DNA of 64,000 nt from Littorina saxatilis (GCF_037325665.1 NC_090246.1:42118941-42182940); one strand, 5' to 3'; shown: positions 44,882 through 55,786, counted from the stretch's first letter. Notes: generated by a model from the sequence alone, not told the origin. Translations and numbers: made by a program.

Positions 44882-47856
44882 GAGGAAAGAAAGGAACTCT
44901 GGGAGGGAAGGGGAGTAAGACAGAGGATAAGAGCTCTAACTTGGGAGCAAACTGTACAAAGAAAAACCTTTTTTGTTTTTACACTAACAGTGATACTCTG
45001 CTTAACAAAAGGGCAGAGCTTTTACATGTGATTGAGTGTGATAGGCCTGACATCATTTGTGTAACTGAGATTTTACCAACATTTTTTAGATTTACTGTGG
45101 ATTTGTGTGAAATAAAGATTGATGGCTACAGTTGTTTTACTAACATCCAGGGGGGTGTACAGGGGGCTAGGGGGGTGGTTATGTACGTACGTGAAGAGTA
45201 TGGAGCGCAACAGATTGTTCTAGATGGCAACCATGCAAGAGTTTTAGAGTCTGTGTGGTGTGAGATACCACTTGTGGAGGGAGATAAGCTTTTACTGGAA
45301 ACTGTATACAGGTCGCCAAACAGCTCTGTGGACAATAACAATGCACTGAACACTTTACTGAAAGAAATTACAACGAATAGAACTCATGTGCTAGTGACTG
45401 GAGACTTTAACTATCCTGAAGTGAACTGGAGCGAAGGCACGTCACCGTCTAACGCAGAACATAAGGCCACTGTGTTCTTGGACACGATCAGAGGCACTTT
45501 CTTGTATCAGCATGTTGTGGACCCTACTCATTGTCGAGGTGATCAGCAACCTACTCTTATTGACTTGGTGTTAACGAATGAGGAAGGCATGGTTGCGAAT
45601 CTAAAACATCATGCGCCTTTAGGTAAAAGCCATCACCATTGTTTAATGTTTGAGTACATATGCTATGCCAGTAAGATAGACCATGGGTCTGAGGGGAAGT
45701 TCGCCTATGCCAGGGGGGACTATGACTCGATGAAAACTAAGTTTGCATCTCTCAACTTAGCGAACAAAATTGAAGGACTCAAAGCACAGGAGGCATGGGA
45801 CATTTTGTCCAGCAATATAGAGACACTAGTGGGTGAATATGTTCCTCATGTTCGGAGCAATGGACCAAATAGGAAAAGAAAACCTCTGTGGATGAATGAA
45901 AAAGCATTGGCCAAAGTGAAAAAGAAACGTTCAGCATATCAGAGATATATGCAAACTAGGGAAGGGGCAGACTACTTATTGTATGCAAAGGCCAGAAACC
46001 AAGCTAAGAAGGCATGTAAAAATGCGGTAAAAGATCATGAGAAAGACATTGCTAGAGCTGCTAAGAGCAACCCCAAAGCATTCTACGCTTACGCCAAAAG
46101 CAAGATGGCCACCCGAGATGGTGTGCCCGATCTAACTGATAAGAGTGGTAAACAAGCAACGAAAGACAGTGAGAAAGCGGATATGCTTAATGACTTTTTC
46201 TGTAGTGTGTTCACGAAAGAAAATCTTGACTACGTCCCTGATTGTGAGGGAAGGAAGTTGAATAATGAATTGAATAACGTAGACATTGACACGAACGCAG
46301 TCCTGAAGTTGCTCAAGGCACTTGACGCCTCGAAGTCAACTGGACCTGATAATATGCATCCAAGAGTGTTGAAAGAATTGGCTGACGTTTTAGCTGAAGT
46401 TTTAGCGATTGTTTTTAGGGCATCGCTAGCTGAAGGAACAGTACCATATCAGTGGAAGCAGGCAAATGTAACACCCCTTTTCAAGAAGGGCTGTAAGAGC
46501 AGTCCAGGCAACTACCGCCCAGTGAGTTTAACAAGCATACCATGCAAACTGTTAGAAAAGTTGATAAGAACCAGTGTTTTCTCTCATTTGACAGCCAACG
46601 ACTTGTTATCAGATTGCCAGCATGGTTTTGTGGCAAAACGATCATGCGTGACAAACTTAATTAGCGTCATTGACGACTGGACAGATAGCTTAGATGATGG
46701 AGTACCGGTTGACGCTGTGTACCTTGATTTTGCTAAGGCATTCGATTGTGTTCCGCATGTGCGGTTACTGAAAAAACTAGAAGCATATGGTATCCATGGA
46801 CTTGTCAAAAACTGGATCGGTGATTTTCTAAGTGATAGAAAGCAAAGGGTGAAGGTCAATGGGTCTATGTCAGACTGGAAAGACGTCACAAGTGGAGTGC
46901 CCCAGGGCAGTGTGCTGGGCCCGGTTTTATTTGTTATATACATTAACGATCTCCCTGGAGTTGTGAGCAGTCTGTGCAGCATGTACGCTGATGATACAAA
47001 AGTGTACCGACAAATCAGAACTTGTGAAGATAGCAAGGAAATCCAGAGGGATTTGGACAGTTTGGTCGACTGGGCAGACAAGTGGCAGATGCGCTTTAAT
47101 GCAGATAAGTGTAAGATATTACAGTTGGGTACAAAAAATCAGAAACTTGTGTATAATATGAGAAAACCTGGCAGCGTGGACAGGGTTGATCTGGAAAGCT
47201 CAAGTGCAGAAAAGGACCTTGGAGTCAATGTAGACAGTGAATTGAAATTCTCAAAGCACGTGGAAACACAAGTCAACAAAGCAAACAGAATCCTGGGTCT
47301 CATTAGACGGTCTTATGAGCATTTGGACGCAGAAACGCTAAGACTTCTCTTTGTTGCACTTGTACGGCCTCATCTGGAGTTTGCAAATGTGGTGTGGAGT
47401 CCCCGACTCGAGAAAGATAAAAATTTGATTGAAAGTGTATTAAGAAGAGCCACGAAGTGTATTCCAGGGTTGAAGACCTTGAGTTATGAAGAGCGTTTGA
47501 GAGTTTTGAAAGTTCCAAGCATGTACTATAGGCGTATCCGGGGAGACATGATTGAAGCATACAAATTCGTGCATGGATACTACGATTGCAAGAACCCACT
47601 GGAGCTGAATAGCCTTTGTAATACCCGTGGACATCAGTTCAAGCTCAAGAAGAAACAATGCAGAACAGCTCTCCGACAATCTTTCTTCACGAACAGAATC
47701 ATAGACACGTGGAACTCCTTGGACAAGAATGTGGTAGAAGCGCCGACAATGAACAGTTTCAAAAATCGCTTGGACAATGCACTGAAAGATTATATGTATA
47801 GCCCAAATGTCAGTATGCCTCTCACTACACCAGCCAAGAAAAAGTTGATAGAATAG
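44755..47856 (+). CDS. LINE ORF2: AP endonuclease and reverse transcriptase
   Basis: An uninterrupted frame of 1,033 residues. The endonuclease begins near residue 70 (FYTNSDTLLNKRAELL) and shows PDIICVTEILP, ETVYRSPN, VTGDFNYPEVNW and GKSHHHCLMF. The RT shows STGPDNMHPRVLKEL, NYRPVSLTSIPCKLLEKLI, QHGFVAKRSC, YLDFAKAFDCVPH, SGVPQGSVLGP and YADDTKVY. A C-terminal region rich in Cys, Arg and Lys follows, but I see no zinc knuckle. The motif set fits the CR1/L2 branch. It nicks target DNA and primes reverse transcription there. The first ~70 residues overlap ORF1 and may not be translated. No stops occur in the catalytic parts, so activity is possible. Confidence 0.92.
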   Translation: MGHQKWKGGECEQEKPVSRQTSDRAGGGDNSTGRKCGEGKRVRGKKGTLGGKGSKTEDKSSNLGANCTKKNLFCFYTNSDTLLNKRAELLHVIECDRPDIICVTEILPTFFRFTVDLCEIKIDGYSCFTNIQGGVQGARGVVMYVREEYGAQQIVLDGNHARVLESVWCEIPLVEGDKLLLETVYRSPNSSVDNNNALNTLLKEITTNRTHVLVTGDFNYPEVNWSEGTSPSNAEHKATVFLDTIRGTFLYQHVVDPTHCRGDQQPTLIDLVLTNEEGMVANLKHHAPLGKSHHHCLMFEYICYASKIDHGSEGKFAYARGDYDSMKTKFASLNLANKIEGLKAQEAWDILSSNIETLVGEYVPHVRSNGPNRKRKPLWMNEKALAKVKKKRSAYQRYMQTREGADYLLYAKARNQAKKACKNAVKDHEKDIARAAKSNPKAFYAYAKSKMATRDGVPDLTDKSGKQATKDSEKADMLNDFFCSVFTKENLDYVPDCEGRKLNNELNNVDIDTNAVLKLLKALDASKSTGPDNMHPRVLKELADVLAEVLAIVFRASLAEGTVPYQWKQANVTPLFKKGCKSSPGNYRPVSLTSIPCKLLEKLIRTSVFSHLTANDLLSDCQHGFVAKRSCVTNLISVIDDWTDSLDDGVPVDAVYLDFAKAFDCVPHVRLLKKLEAYGIHGLVKNWIGDFLSDRKQRVKVNGSMSDWKDVTSGVPQGSVLGPVLFVIYINDLPGVVSSLCSMYADDTKVYRQIRTCEDSKEIQRDLDSLVDWADKWQMRFNADKCKILQLGTKNQKLVYNMRKPGSVDRVDLESSSAEKDLGVNVDSELKFSKHVETQVNKANRILGLIRRSYEHLDAETLRLLFVALVRPHLEFANVVWSPRLEKDKNLIESVLRRATKCIPGLKTLSYEERLRVLKVPSMYYRRIRGDMIEAYKFVHGYYDCKNPLELNSLCNTRGHQFKLKKKQCRTALRQSFFTNRIIDTWNSLDKNVVEAPTMNSFKNRLDNALKDYMYSPNVSMPLTTPAKKKLIE

Positions 47857-48789
47857 GCCACGGTCAAAAGATCGTGTAGGTTACCTAGCCCAAAGTTAGG
47901 CTAGGATAGCAACTGATCAAAAGATCAGACAAAGGCTGATCAGACAAAGGCTTAACAGCCTAAGTACCAGTCTGATAACATAACATAACATAACATAACA
48001 TGTGTTAGCTTCGACGAATAAAATTCACACGCGAAACGACGCGTTCCCGGTTCAAAGACAAACAAACACCGAAAACTCCAAAGTGTTTCCTTACCTTGCA
48101 AGTTGACACAATGATAAACAATCAAATAGTCAATACACTTCAACTAACCTACAACTAAAGCTTGTACAGAGAAAGGTTAGAGAAAAATGAAAGCAAAGCA
48201 AAGAGAGACAGTGCACCAACACGTCTTCACAGGACGAAAACCATTCGTTCAGTGACGTATTCCCGCGTTCTATCTCACGTGACCCATTCCTCTCGGAATT
48301 GTGGGAGATAAAACTGTATGTATTGCGCTGGATTCTGGTTTTAATAGTCGGGTCCCCTGACATCCAGGAACGCATCAAGTGAGAATAACTTTTTACCTAG
48401 GTGAAAATCTCTATGGAAACTTCCACCCAAGGTGAAAGATGGGAGGTGGGAGGGAATCTGTGTAAAGTATGGTAAGTATGCTTATTAAAAGTAGATTTAA
48501 GAAAAAATCTCAGTTTCAATTGCACATACTATACCATACCTTACAATGACCTGACTTTAAAAAACAGGCGGAAGGGTTCGCTAGTGTTGAGGTGCTGCAG
48601 TAACATGGGTGGGAGCCCAAAATGTTGCCAGGGCTGAACATTTTGGAAGGCCGGGGTCCAGGGGCCGCTAAGGCTCCGGCGGGGTGCAGGGGCAGCGCCC
48701 TTGCTGGGGGGTCTAGGGGGGCAGCGCCCCCCATCCGAAAATGAATTTTAGCATTTTAGGGATGGTTTAGGTGGCCTCTCCTGACTTGT

Positions 48790-49460
48790 AAATTTTAGAA
48801 CAAACAAGCTTTTTGGAGATGCATAATATATACATCTTGTAAACTTGAAGGTTTTTGTAACTGACCAGCTGAAAATTAATTTTAGCATTTCATGAGGGGG
48901 CTATTTGAGCCTCTGCTGGCTTTAAAACTGATAACAGCAAACAAACAACAACAAACGGGGGAGGGGGGTGGAGAATGCACAAAATCAAAAACCTCAATAC
49001 TTGAAGATGTTTGGTTGTATCACTCTTGCTTTGGGGGTCTACAAAAACAAGTGGTAAACACATTTCAAGAAGGGTTTTTAGAAGCTCCTATAAGCTTAAA
49101 CAGAATCTTAAAATTGGAGATGCACAAAAGTAAAAAATCTTGTAAACTTGAAGGTTTTTGTAACTAACCAGCTGAAAGTGAATTTTTAGCAATTCAAGAG
49201 TTGCTATTTGAGCCTCTCCTGGCTTTAAAACTGAAAACAGCACACTTTTTTGGGGGGGCGGGGAAGGGGGGGGGGGGGGGGGGGGGGGAGGAATGCACAA
49301 AATCAAAAACCTCTATACTTGAAGGTGTTTGGTTGCATCACTCTTGCTGGGGGGTCTACAAAAACAAGTGGTAAACAAATTTCAAGAAGGGTTTTACAAG
49401 CGGCTTAAACAAAAACTTAAAATTGGAGATGCACATAATTAAAAAATATTGTAAACTTGA
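48790..49460. repeat. ~305-bp tandem duplication, two copies and part of a third
   Basis: GTAAACTTGAAGGTTTTTGT occurs at about 48838 and 49141, and a variant at about 49449. CTATTTGAGCCTCTCCTGGC also occurs twice. A G homopolymer of about 25 lies at 49265-49289. Confidence 0.75.
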
Positions 49461-50421
49461 AGGTATTTGATTTCATCACCTACTTTTGTCTTTGTTTAAA
49501 GCAAATGTTTACTGCATTAAAGGAAAATCGCCATGCAAACAAAGCAAACACAGAAAATAACAGTCACCTCCCTTGTACTACACATTTTTACTTGTAGCTT
49601 ATGATTTTATCATTGCAGGTGGTATATTCTCAAATAATTGTTGAACCATAGCTTGAACCAAATGAGAAACAAGTTTCAAGTCTGTTTGTTTCAATTAAAC
49701 ACCTTCAACAGAAGAAGGTTTAGACAAGAACGGTTATATCCCTTGCTAATGCTATACACAGTCTTCTGATGCTGCTTTTCAATTCATCATTTCAGGAGTT
49801 ATATTCTAAAATTATTGTTGAATCATAGCCTGAATTAAAAGAGAAATATGTTTAAATTAAGTGTGTTTCATTTGCAAACTTTCTAAAGGACTCAATGTAT
49901 CAGAAGGTAAATACCACTGGTTCACAGAATAGGAATGCACATTTTTTCTACCACACCACAGAAGGTCTCTGAATCCCTGCAAGTTGTGGGTGAGCAGAGT
50001 TTTCAAATAGATAGCAACTAAGATGCCACATTCGCCAGGATGACATAGCTGCTCCCTACATGTCACTCAATTTGGTCAATTTGGTATTGGTGAAAGGTAG
50101 TTGCCAGGGATTAACAAAAAAAGTATATAAAAGAAATAATTCCAAAATTCTTCCTGGGACGGAAATCCGCCAGGGACGGAAATCCGTCAGGGACGGAAGA
50201 AATCCCACCCCTGCAGTAATCTGCTGTTGAGTGACCACTAGAAAGGCGATGCCAAAGGATCTGTCAACACGAAGTCTGCAAGTATCGCGGAGATGGAAGT
50301 TAAAAAAGGAATTTTTTGACCTCCAGAAAGCAAATTCCATGATGTCGCGGAATGGGGAGTTATGGATTAAGGCCAATGAGGTAGACCATGCCAACCTCAC
50401 AGCTCGCTCAGAGGAGAGGAC
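49461..50421. other. Interior of the 3.3-kb element, no gene
   Basis: It contains a triplicated GGGACGGAAATCCG-type motif at about 50155-50200. The frames at 50056-50400 (-) and 50231-50425 (+) overlap each other and carry no recognisable domain. Confidence 0.4.
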
Positions 50422-50425
50422 TTAA

Positions 50426-51041
50426 GGGGCCAGTGCCACCTAGGGGAGGGTGTACTTTTTGTTATTTGTCTAGCTGCCATTTTTCAGTCAAAATGTTTGA
50501 AACTTGGGCAAGACATCAATCATAGAGTATAGTTTTCTGCTATATGAGTATTTTGTTGTTTAAATAAAAAAATGTGAAGCAATTTGTCTAAATATGCTAT
50601 TTTTATTACACAAAATATGGAGTTGGGTTTGACACAATATTTTCACACACACTCACTTTCCATACTTTTTTTCTATGGTTTATATGATTTGTTATCTGGA
50701 TCCTTACAGACAGGCAAGTGGAAATATCCATTAGTCTATAAAGTGTGATAAGTCAAATAATCATATTTTAATATAACAATAAATATATGAAACGGAACAA
50801 AAATTGGGTTCTTTATTGGTTTCAGACATTTCCTTCTGTAAGGATCCAGATAATTACAAGACCAAACAGCATGCACAGTTTTAAAGCTCTATTAATAAAA
50901 AATAAAATAATTAGAGTGTAAAAAGGAGCTCATTCATGTATTTTTAAAACTATTCTTCACAATCTTCAAACAATTTGACTTATAAATGGCAGCTAGACAA
51001 AAATAACAAAAGTACACCCTCCCCTAGGTGGCACTGGCTCC
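50426..51041. mobile_element. TTAA-type MITE, 616 bp
   Basis: Ends GGGGCCAGTGCCACCTAGGG and the near inverse at 51022-51041, continuing for about 60 bp, flanked by TTAA at 50422-50425 and 51042-51045. An inner palindrome pairs TCTGGATCCTTACAGA (about 50696) with TCTGTAAGGATCCAGA (about 50836). Confidence 0.75.
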
Positions 51042-51219
51042 TTAAGTCATATTCCTTTGGACTTGGCAGGCTGAAGAATTCTAGGGGAACTCATTTTTCT
51101 TCAAGAAAAGGAAAGATCTCACTGAAGTAAGGCGAAAACTCAATTAGGTAGGTGACCAGTTCCTTACGCACCCAGGTGAGAGAAATTCAAGTTTTACACC
51201 CTCACAGCAAAGCCATTAG

Positions 51220-51480
51220 GGGCATGCTCCTAGGTTTCACCCCGACTTAAGATGAGATACACAAGTGTATGCGTGTTTAGGTGGTATCAGCCATCTGCAC
51301 TTTTGGCAGAATGACCTAGGTCTTTTACGAGCCACTGTGGTGACACGGGGGTGGGACATGGAAACCATCCCTGGGTCTGCATGTATAGTTAACCCGTGTC
51401 CGTCCCGGCCTGGATTCGAACCCGCGACCCTAGGATCACAAGTCCAGTGCTCTACCACCTGAGCTACCCGGGTCTCCCCA
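51220..51480 (-). mobile_element. tRNA-derived SINE (family C)
   Basis: The minus-strand head from about 51479 reads GGGGAGACCCGGGTAGCTCA, then GGTGGTAGAGC (A box) and GGGTTCGAATCC (B box, about 51410-51421). The body extends to about 51220. The head still resembles a whole tRNA, but the acceptor stem does not close, so I call it a SINE, not a tRNA gene. Confidence 0.7.
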
Positions 51481-51810
51481 CACACCCAGGTAAAGAAGTG
51501 ATTCTTATTTGGTAAATTCCCGGATGTCAGGGGACCCGACTATTTACCACAATCCAGCGCAATACATACAGTTATATTTCTTATTTTAAGAAATCCGGCG
51601 CAATACGGACAGTTATCTTTTTTTATCTAAAAGGTGTGACTAACCTACCTCCCCAGGCTAAGCAATTATACAGTATGTGCAATTAAAACAGCATTTTCTG
51701 TTCACTCCACAGATAATTAGCTCTTCTGAACATTCATAGCTACATCGGTATATCTGTCACTGATTCCACAACACTCATGAACTATAGTACCAAATATTTT
51801 TTACTCATTC

Positions 51811-52382
51811 AAGGCGCGTCTAAATTTCCCGTGTTCCCTGCCAGAGCGCAATTTAGAGCCATTTTGAAAAAATTTTAAAAAATCAACAACACAAGATAAC
51901 CTTACATACCTTTATATTTTTGCAAAGTTTGGAACTTATTTTAGAAAATATATGAAACATTTGAAAGTACATACCTTTTGTTGTCTTCATATCCAGGCAA
52001 AATATCCAATTTGAAAAAAAACAAAAAACTTTTTTGTTCTTGAATGAAACACCAGTAACTCACTGTTGCAGTACTTTTTCCTCACAAAATCAAGCTGATA
52101 TGCACTGTTTCAAATGTCAAGAGTGTTGCTGGTGAATCAGAAACAAAAATGACTGTTAAATAGACTTGAACTGGTGAGTGTCAAACATAATCGAGGCGCG
52201 TCTAAATTGTGTTCCCTCAAATCGCACAATTTTGACCCATTTTTAAAAAAATAATAAAAATCAACAACACAAAATAACCTTACCTACCTTACATTTTTGC
52301 ACAGTTTGAAACTTGCTCTTTTAGAAAATATATGAAACATTTGAAAGAACATACCTTTTGTTGTCTTCACATCCAGTCAAAC
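51811..52382. repeat. Diverged tandem duplication, period about 380 bp
   Basis: GGCGCGTCTAAATT, AAAATATATGAAACATTTGA and ACCTTTTGTTGTCTTCA occur in the same order at 51813-51995 and 52195-52376. On the minus strand each copy has a good donor (ACAACAAAAG followed by GTATGT), so duplicated exons of a minus-strand gene are possible but unproven. Confidence 0.6.
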
Positions 52383-52866
52383 TCAGACATGAGACCAGCA
52401 AATGTTCAAAAAGTAGGAAAGTAAGCCAGGGTCCAGGGGCCGCTTAGGCCCCTGGTGGGGTCCAGGGGCAACGCCCCGGTAGGGGGTTCAGGGAAAATGA
52501 ATCTTAGAATTATAAAGGCCATTTTGGGGCCTCTCCTGATAGCAAAAAATTAGATCATGCCTTTTTAAAAAGCTATAAAAACCACAAGAATAATATGTTT
52601 TAGCATTTTAAACAAAAGTGTAATTTATAACAATCACACACACACACAAAACTTACTTGAAAACTTTCAGAAAAACACTCTTCCTGAGCCAACAGCACAA
52701 CAAGGAACCACTCAAGTCTCACAAGCATTGTGAAGCAGGAGTATACAAGTTCTCAGAAGCATGAAGAGTGTCACCGTCAGGGCAAGTGTAAGCAATTCTA
52801 AAGAAGAAATTGATGTCTGCTTTATTTTAGTACTTCTAGTATGTGGTTCACAAACTCTTTTGGCAG

Positions 52867-52868
<2 letters not shown>
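52383..52868. other. Stretch with G-rich block, no gene
   Basis: GGGTCCAGGGGCCGCTTAGG at about 52430-52495 matches the blocks at 29524 and 48655. Nothing else is recognised. Confidence 0.4.

Positions 52869-52961
<93 letters not shown>
52869..52961. repeat. (GA)n microsatellite
   Basis: Near-pure GA repeat of about 93 bases. It accounts for the RE-rich and LS-rich frames here. Confidence 0.95.
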
Positions 52962-52963
<2 letters not shown>

Positions 52964-52991
52964 GAAGATTCAGATTTATAAGAAAGCTTAC

Positions 52992-53113
52992 CTCGGTTGC
53001 AGAAACATCGGAGGTTGTTGTCTGACGTGCTTCCAAGAGCCCTCTGTGCTTCTTGCTTTCAATGTGACGAACCAACACCTTTTTTCCACCAAGTAGCATG
53101 GGGCAACCATATT
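52992..53113 (-). CDS. Possible zinc-finger exon, 3' half
   Basis: The minus strand encodes GGKKVLVRHIESKKHRGLLE, then ARQTTTSDVSATE, with a strong donor (GAG followed by GTAAGC) at 52991-52990. H-x4-[SK]-KH resembles the histidine half of C2H2-like fingers in mobile-element-derived invertebrate proteins. The matching cysteine half may be at 54300-54539. No clear acceptor is visible, so the 5' limit is arbitrary. Confidence 0.35.
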
Positions 53114-53145
53114 TTTCATTGGATTTTTTTCGAACTTTTTCGAAC

Positions 53146-53177
<32 letters not shown>

Positions 53178-54299
53178 TTTGCAAGACACAGTGTTGTGGG
53201 CTTTCTGTTGTGTTACCAGCCAGTGGTTTTTCTTACTTTTTTACCTCTTTAAACTCATGCATATATAGTTATGACCAAACAGAAGAAATTGACTGTTGTA
53301 ATTTGTATTTGTAATAATTACAATACAACACAATGGGTAATTTTAATGATATGAAATATCAAAGTGATAAAATTACCATACCCAAAAAATCCTTTGAAGG
53401 GCATACAGAAACAGTTGTAACTTGATCCAATATCGTACCTGTTTCCCAATTTGACTGTGTTGTACTCTGTTCGTGTCAAAGTCAACACTGCCCCTCCCCC
53501 CCCCCCCCCCCCCATCCCATCACCACCACCACCACCACCACAACTGGTCAACATGCTTCACTTTCAATTCAAACTAAACTTCCATCCGCACAGTTTCTTT
53601 CGGTTGCCAGTTTGAGAAATATCAGCGCGAACGAATCAGCCTAATCATTTCAACACGCTATCCGACTCGCTGTATTCCGCCATGATGGCATCTTCTCACT
53701 TAAGGTTTCGCCAATGCATTCGAATCGTCGTCAGCCATTTCTTTTGTTGGATTCTGTACTTACCAAAGAACAGTTTCGGCGATTTAGACTTTCATCTTTC
53801 TGAAAAAAAGTATCCATACGCAGAATTGCTGTGTGAAGCGTCGGAAAAGCGCAGATGTGCCACATTGTCGGAACAACAAAATAGCAGACAGCCGCCAAAA
53901 TTATACCTTCGGGTCACGTGACTCTCGCTCGGAAGCCTTCGGCATTCTCCGTAACTACTTGTCGAAGAGGGGGGTAGGTCGTTTCCTCCATTGAAATGGG
54001 AACCTTTACGGAACTTTCCCCTTATTTTTTCAGTTGCTAATGAAAGATGAAACACCCGAAAAGTTCGCTTGCATTTATTTTATAGAATTCTCGCGACCTG
54101 GCGAAAAAAATGTCGATGCACCTCTAGCCCTATGTATCTGCTAGAGGTACCGGTCAGTATCGTCCACAACCAACCACTCAAAACGACGTACTTTGCCGTA
54201 ACCTGACCCTGGGGTCCGGAGCCAAATCGCCGACCGGATTTTTGAGTGGGCGTGGTTTGCAGCGAGAGTTATCTTTTCCTAGCTTGCCCCATGCATAGA
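53114..54299. other. Stretch between the two zinc-finger pieces
   Basis: It holds a C run with (AC)n at about 53147-53178, a C run and (CAC)n at about 53490-53545, and a frame at 53682-53921 (+) with no motif. It may be an intron or an insertion. Confidence 0.35.
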
Positions 54300-54539
54300 T
54301 GCTACACCAAGTCCGTATTTCACCACGCAGTGGCCGTTGTCGCACCACGTGCACACGGCCTGACCGGGAATGGTTATCTTGGCGATACTGTCGCCAATGA
54401 GCTGGCGCCTTTCTTTCTTGTTGATAGTGACAGTCACTTCTTCTGACAGCCAGTTGGCTTTCCACTTGTTTTTCACACTTTGGTCGTCGATCGTAAGGGC
54501 TTCCACAGCCGACAAAACAATACGGAATCCAGACGCCAT
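54300..54539 (-). CDS. Possible zinc-finger exon, 5' half with start codon
   Basis: From an ATG at 54539 the frame reads MASGFRIVLSAVEALTIDD, NKWKANWLSEEVTVTINKK, ERRQLIGDSIAKI, then AVCTWCDNGHCVVKYG. Composition and the C-x2-C-x-x-GH pattern are protein-like. The expected continuation (x-x-G-K-x-x-L-x-x-H) is not in this frame but is in the piece at 52992-53113. The reading frame runs on to a stop at about 54279 without further motif. I am not certain this is a working gene. Confidence 0.4.
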
Positions 54540-54680
54540 GATGCTACCTTTTTCACCTTCGGCGTTAGGAGATCGGCAGCCAATCAAAACAACCTGCAAA
54601 CCGCCATCGGTGAATAATTAAGCCCCGGCGATAATCGTCGGAGATCGACAGCCAATCAAACGCGACCCATGATACTGCTT

Positions 54681-54842
54681 TGGGTTCACGCGAGTGCTGG
54701 GGTGCGAATGCACTGACTTCAGACGCAGACAGCTTCAGCTGAACGGTTCATACCACCACCTATGGGTTCACGCGAGTGCTGGGGTGCGAATGCACTGACT
54801 TCAGACGCAGACAGCTTCAGCTGAACGGTTCATACCACCACC
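54681..54842. repeat. 82-bp tandem duplication, essentially perfect
   Basis: TGGGTTCACGCGAGTGCTGG starts at 54681 and again at 54763. The copies run to CATACCACCACC with no difference I can see apart from the junction. Confidence 0.95.
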
Positions 54843-54985
54843 CCCCTCCCCCCTTTTTTCTCAACGAATTTGCATCGATCTCAAGAATGGTCTGTGAGCT
54901 AAGGAAAATATCGGAATTCCGATAAAAATCGGACTAGTCCCATGTCTGCAAACTACCTCTTTGAAGCAAAAAACAAACAAACTTT

Positions 54986-55231
54986 CTACGTCATGGGTTC
55001 ATCATACACAATGTCATGATCGACACTTTCATTGTCCGAATCATCACCCAAATTATCGTCCATTGGCACAAACTTGTCACCAGAATCTAAAATATCATCT
55101 CCACTATCATCATCACTAAGGTCAAGATCAGAACCGTACTGAATAACAAGTTCTAGCACTCTTTTCAAGTTACTACGTCTTGTAGCAGAACGATCCGCCA
55201 TCTTGGAAAAGTCAAAACACGTGGGTCGCAC
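54986..55231 (-). CDS. Small acidic ORF, possibly a piggyBac-type N-terminal fragment
   Basis: 81 residues: MADRSATRRSNLKRVLELV, then YGSDLDLSDDDSGDD and further Asp/Ser-rich sequence, stop after DEPMT. Acidic leaders of this kind begin many piggyBac-like transposases, but no transposase core follows and no TTAA ends were found. It could also be a small unrelated gene. Confidence 0.25.
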   Translation of the reverse strand: MRPTCFDFSKMADRSATRRSNLKRVLELVIQYGSDLDLSDDDSGDDILDSGDKFVPMDDNLGDDSDNESVDHDIVYDEPMT

Positions 55232-55786
55232 ACCGTCAACAAAATCAAATTAATCCCAACAATTGAAGGGAAGGAACTGTTTACAGTGAATGGTTCCACT
55301 GTAGACAGATAGAAGGTTATTGCGGGGGTTGTTTCCCTTGGTCAGCAGGGCCGTTTACACTGTTAAAAATTCGTGATATCCGTCGGAACTAAACTACAGA
55401 CATGCGGGCAACGCAAAACACAGGTGTCGGAATTCCAATTCCGATACACAGCGAATGAGTTAAAGACTGTTCTGCTAAATGTTTAGAATTAGGTACAGTG
55501 AGCTGACTGATCCAGAATGGCATTGCATGATCTGTCAGTACAAATACAACAAATCACATCCAGCATTACAAAACAACTTCAATGTAACTGGTCATTCTTT
55601 CACTCACAAAACTATAATAGGCAGAAGTATATTCTTCTCAAAGATACTAAAAATGGTACCACAATGAACATGTTTTGCAACACGAAAACACACACACACA
55701 CACACATCTCTAAACATACACAAAGGAGCATAGTAGACTCTGCCATTCACAAAAACATGTGTTTCTTGTTCTAACAAGAAGGGCAA

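Larger units (their letters stand above)
43823..48001 (+). mobile_element. CR1/jockey-superfamily LINE, apparently full length
   Basis: A 5' UTR of about 300 bases, two open frames (44123-44881 and 44755-47856), a short 3' UTR with small inverted motifs (ACTGATCAAAAGATCAG) and an (ACATA)n tail at about 47978-48001. A short tandem-repeat tail instead of poly(A) is usual for the CR1/L2 group. The 5' boundary is set only by where the DIRS leader seems to end, and I could not see a target duplication. Both ORFs are uninterrupted, so it inserted recently and after the DIRS element arrived. Confidence 0.85.
39252..48310 (-). mobile_element. DIRS-type tyrosine-recombinase retrotransposon, split by a LINE
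   Basis: A fossil-type element read on the minus strand: gag region, reverse transcriptase/RNase H, then tyrosine recombinase. Inverted terminal repeats lie at 39252-39377 and 48243-48310. Next to the left one (39471-39600) is an internal region complementary to both outer ends joined, the DIRS signature. There is no integrase and no target duplication, as the family predicts. Without the 4.2-kb LINE it would be about 4.9 kb. The coding parts are long and look nearly whole, with perhaps one or two breaks besides the insertion, so the copy seems fairly young. Confidence 0.88.
48312..51573. mobile_element. Long inverted-end repeat element, 3.3 kb, with nested insertions
   Basis: The left end AACTGTATGTATTGCGCTGG continues into AGTCGGGTCCCCTGACATCC. 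The inverse of both lies at 51520-51573, giving inverted ends of about 60 bp. No transposase frame. It contains a G-rich block (about 48650-48735), a tandem duplication (48790-49460), a TTAA element (50426-51041) and a SINE (about 51220-51480). A further isolated end of the same type lies at 51591-51622. The DIRS right end abuts it directly, so the DIRS element may have inserted at its edge. Confidence 0.6.

Noticed and set aside
51405-51480. A functional tRNA gene
   Set aside because: The A and B boxes are good but the acceptor and anticodon stems do not pair properly and a SINE body follows. The same holds for the heads at 6560-6623, 12310-12385, 21950-22037 and 60310-60396.
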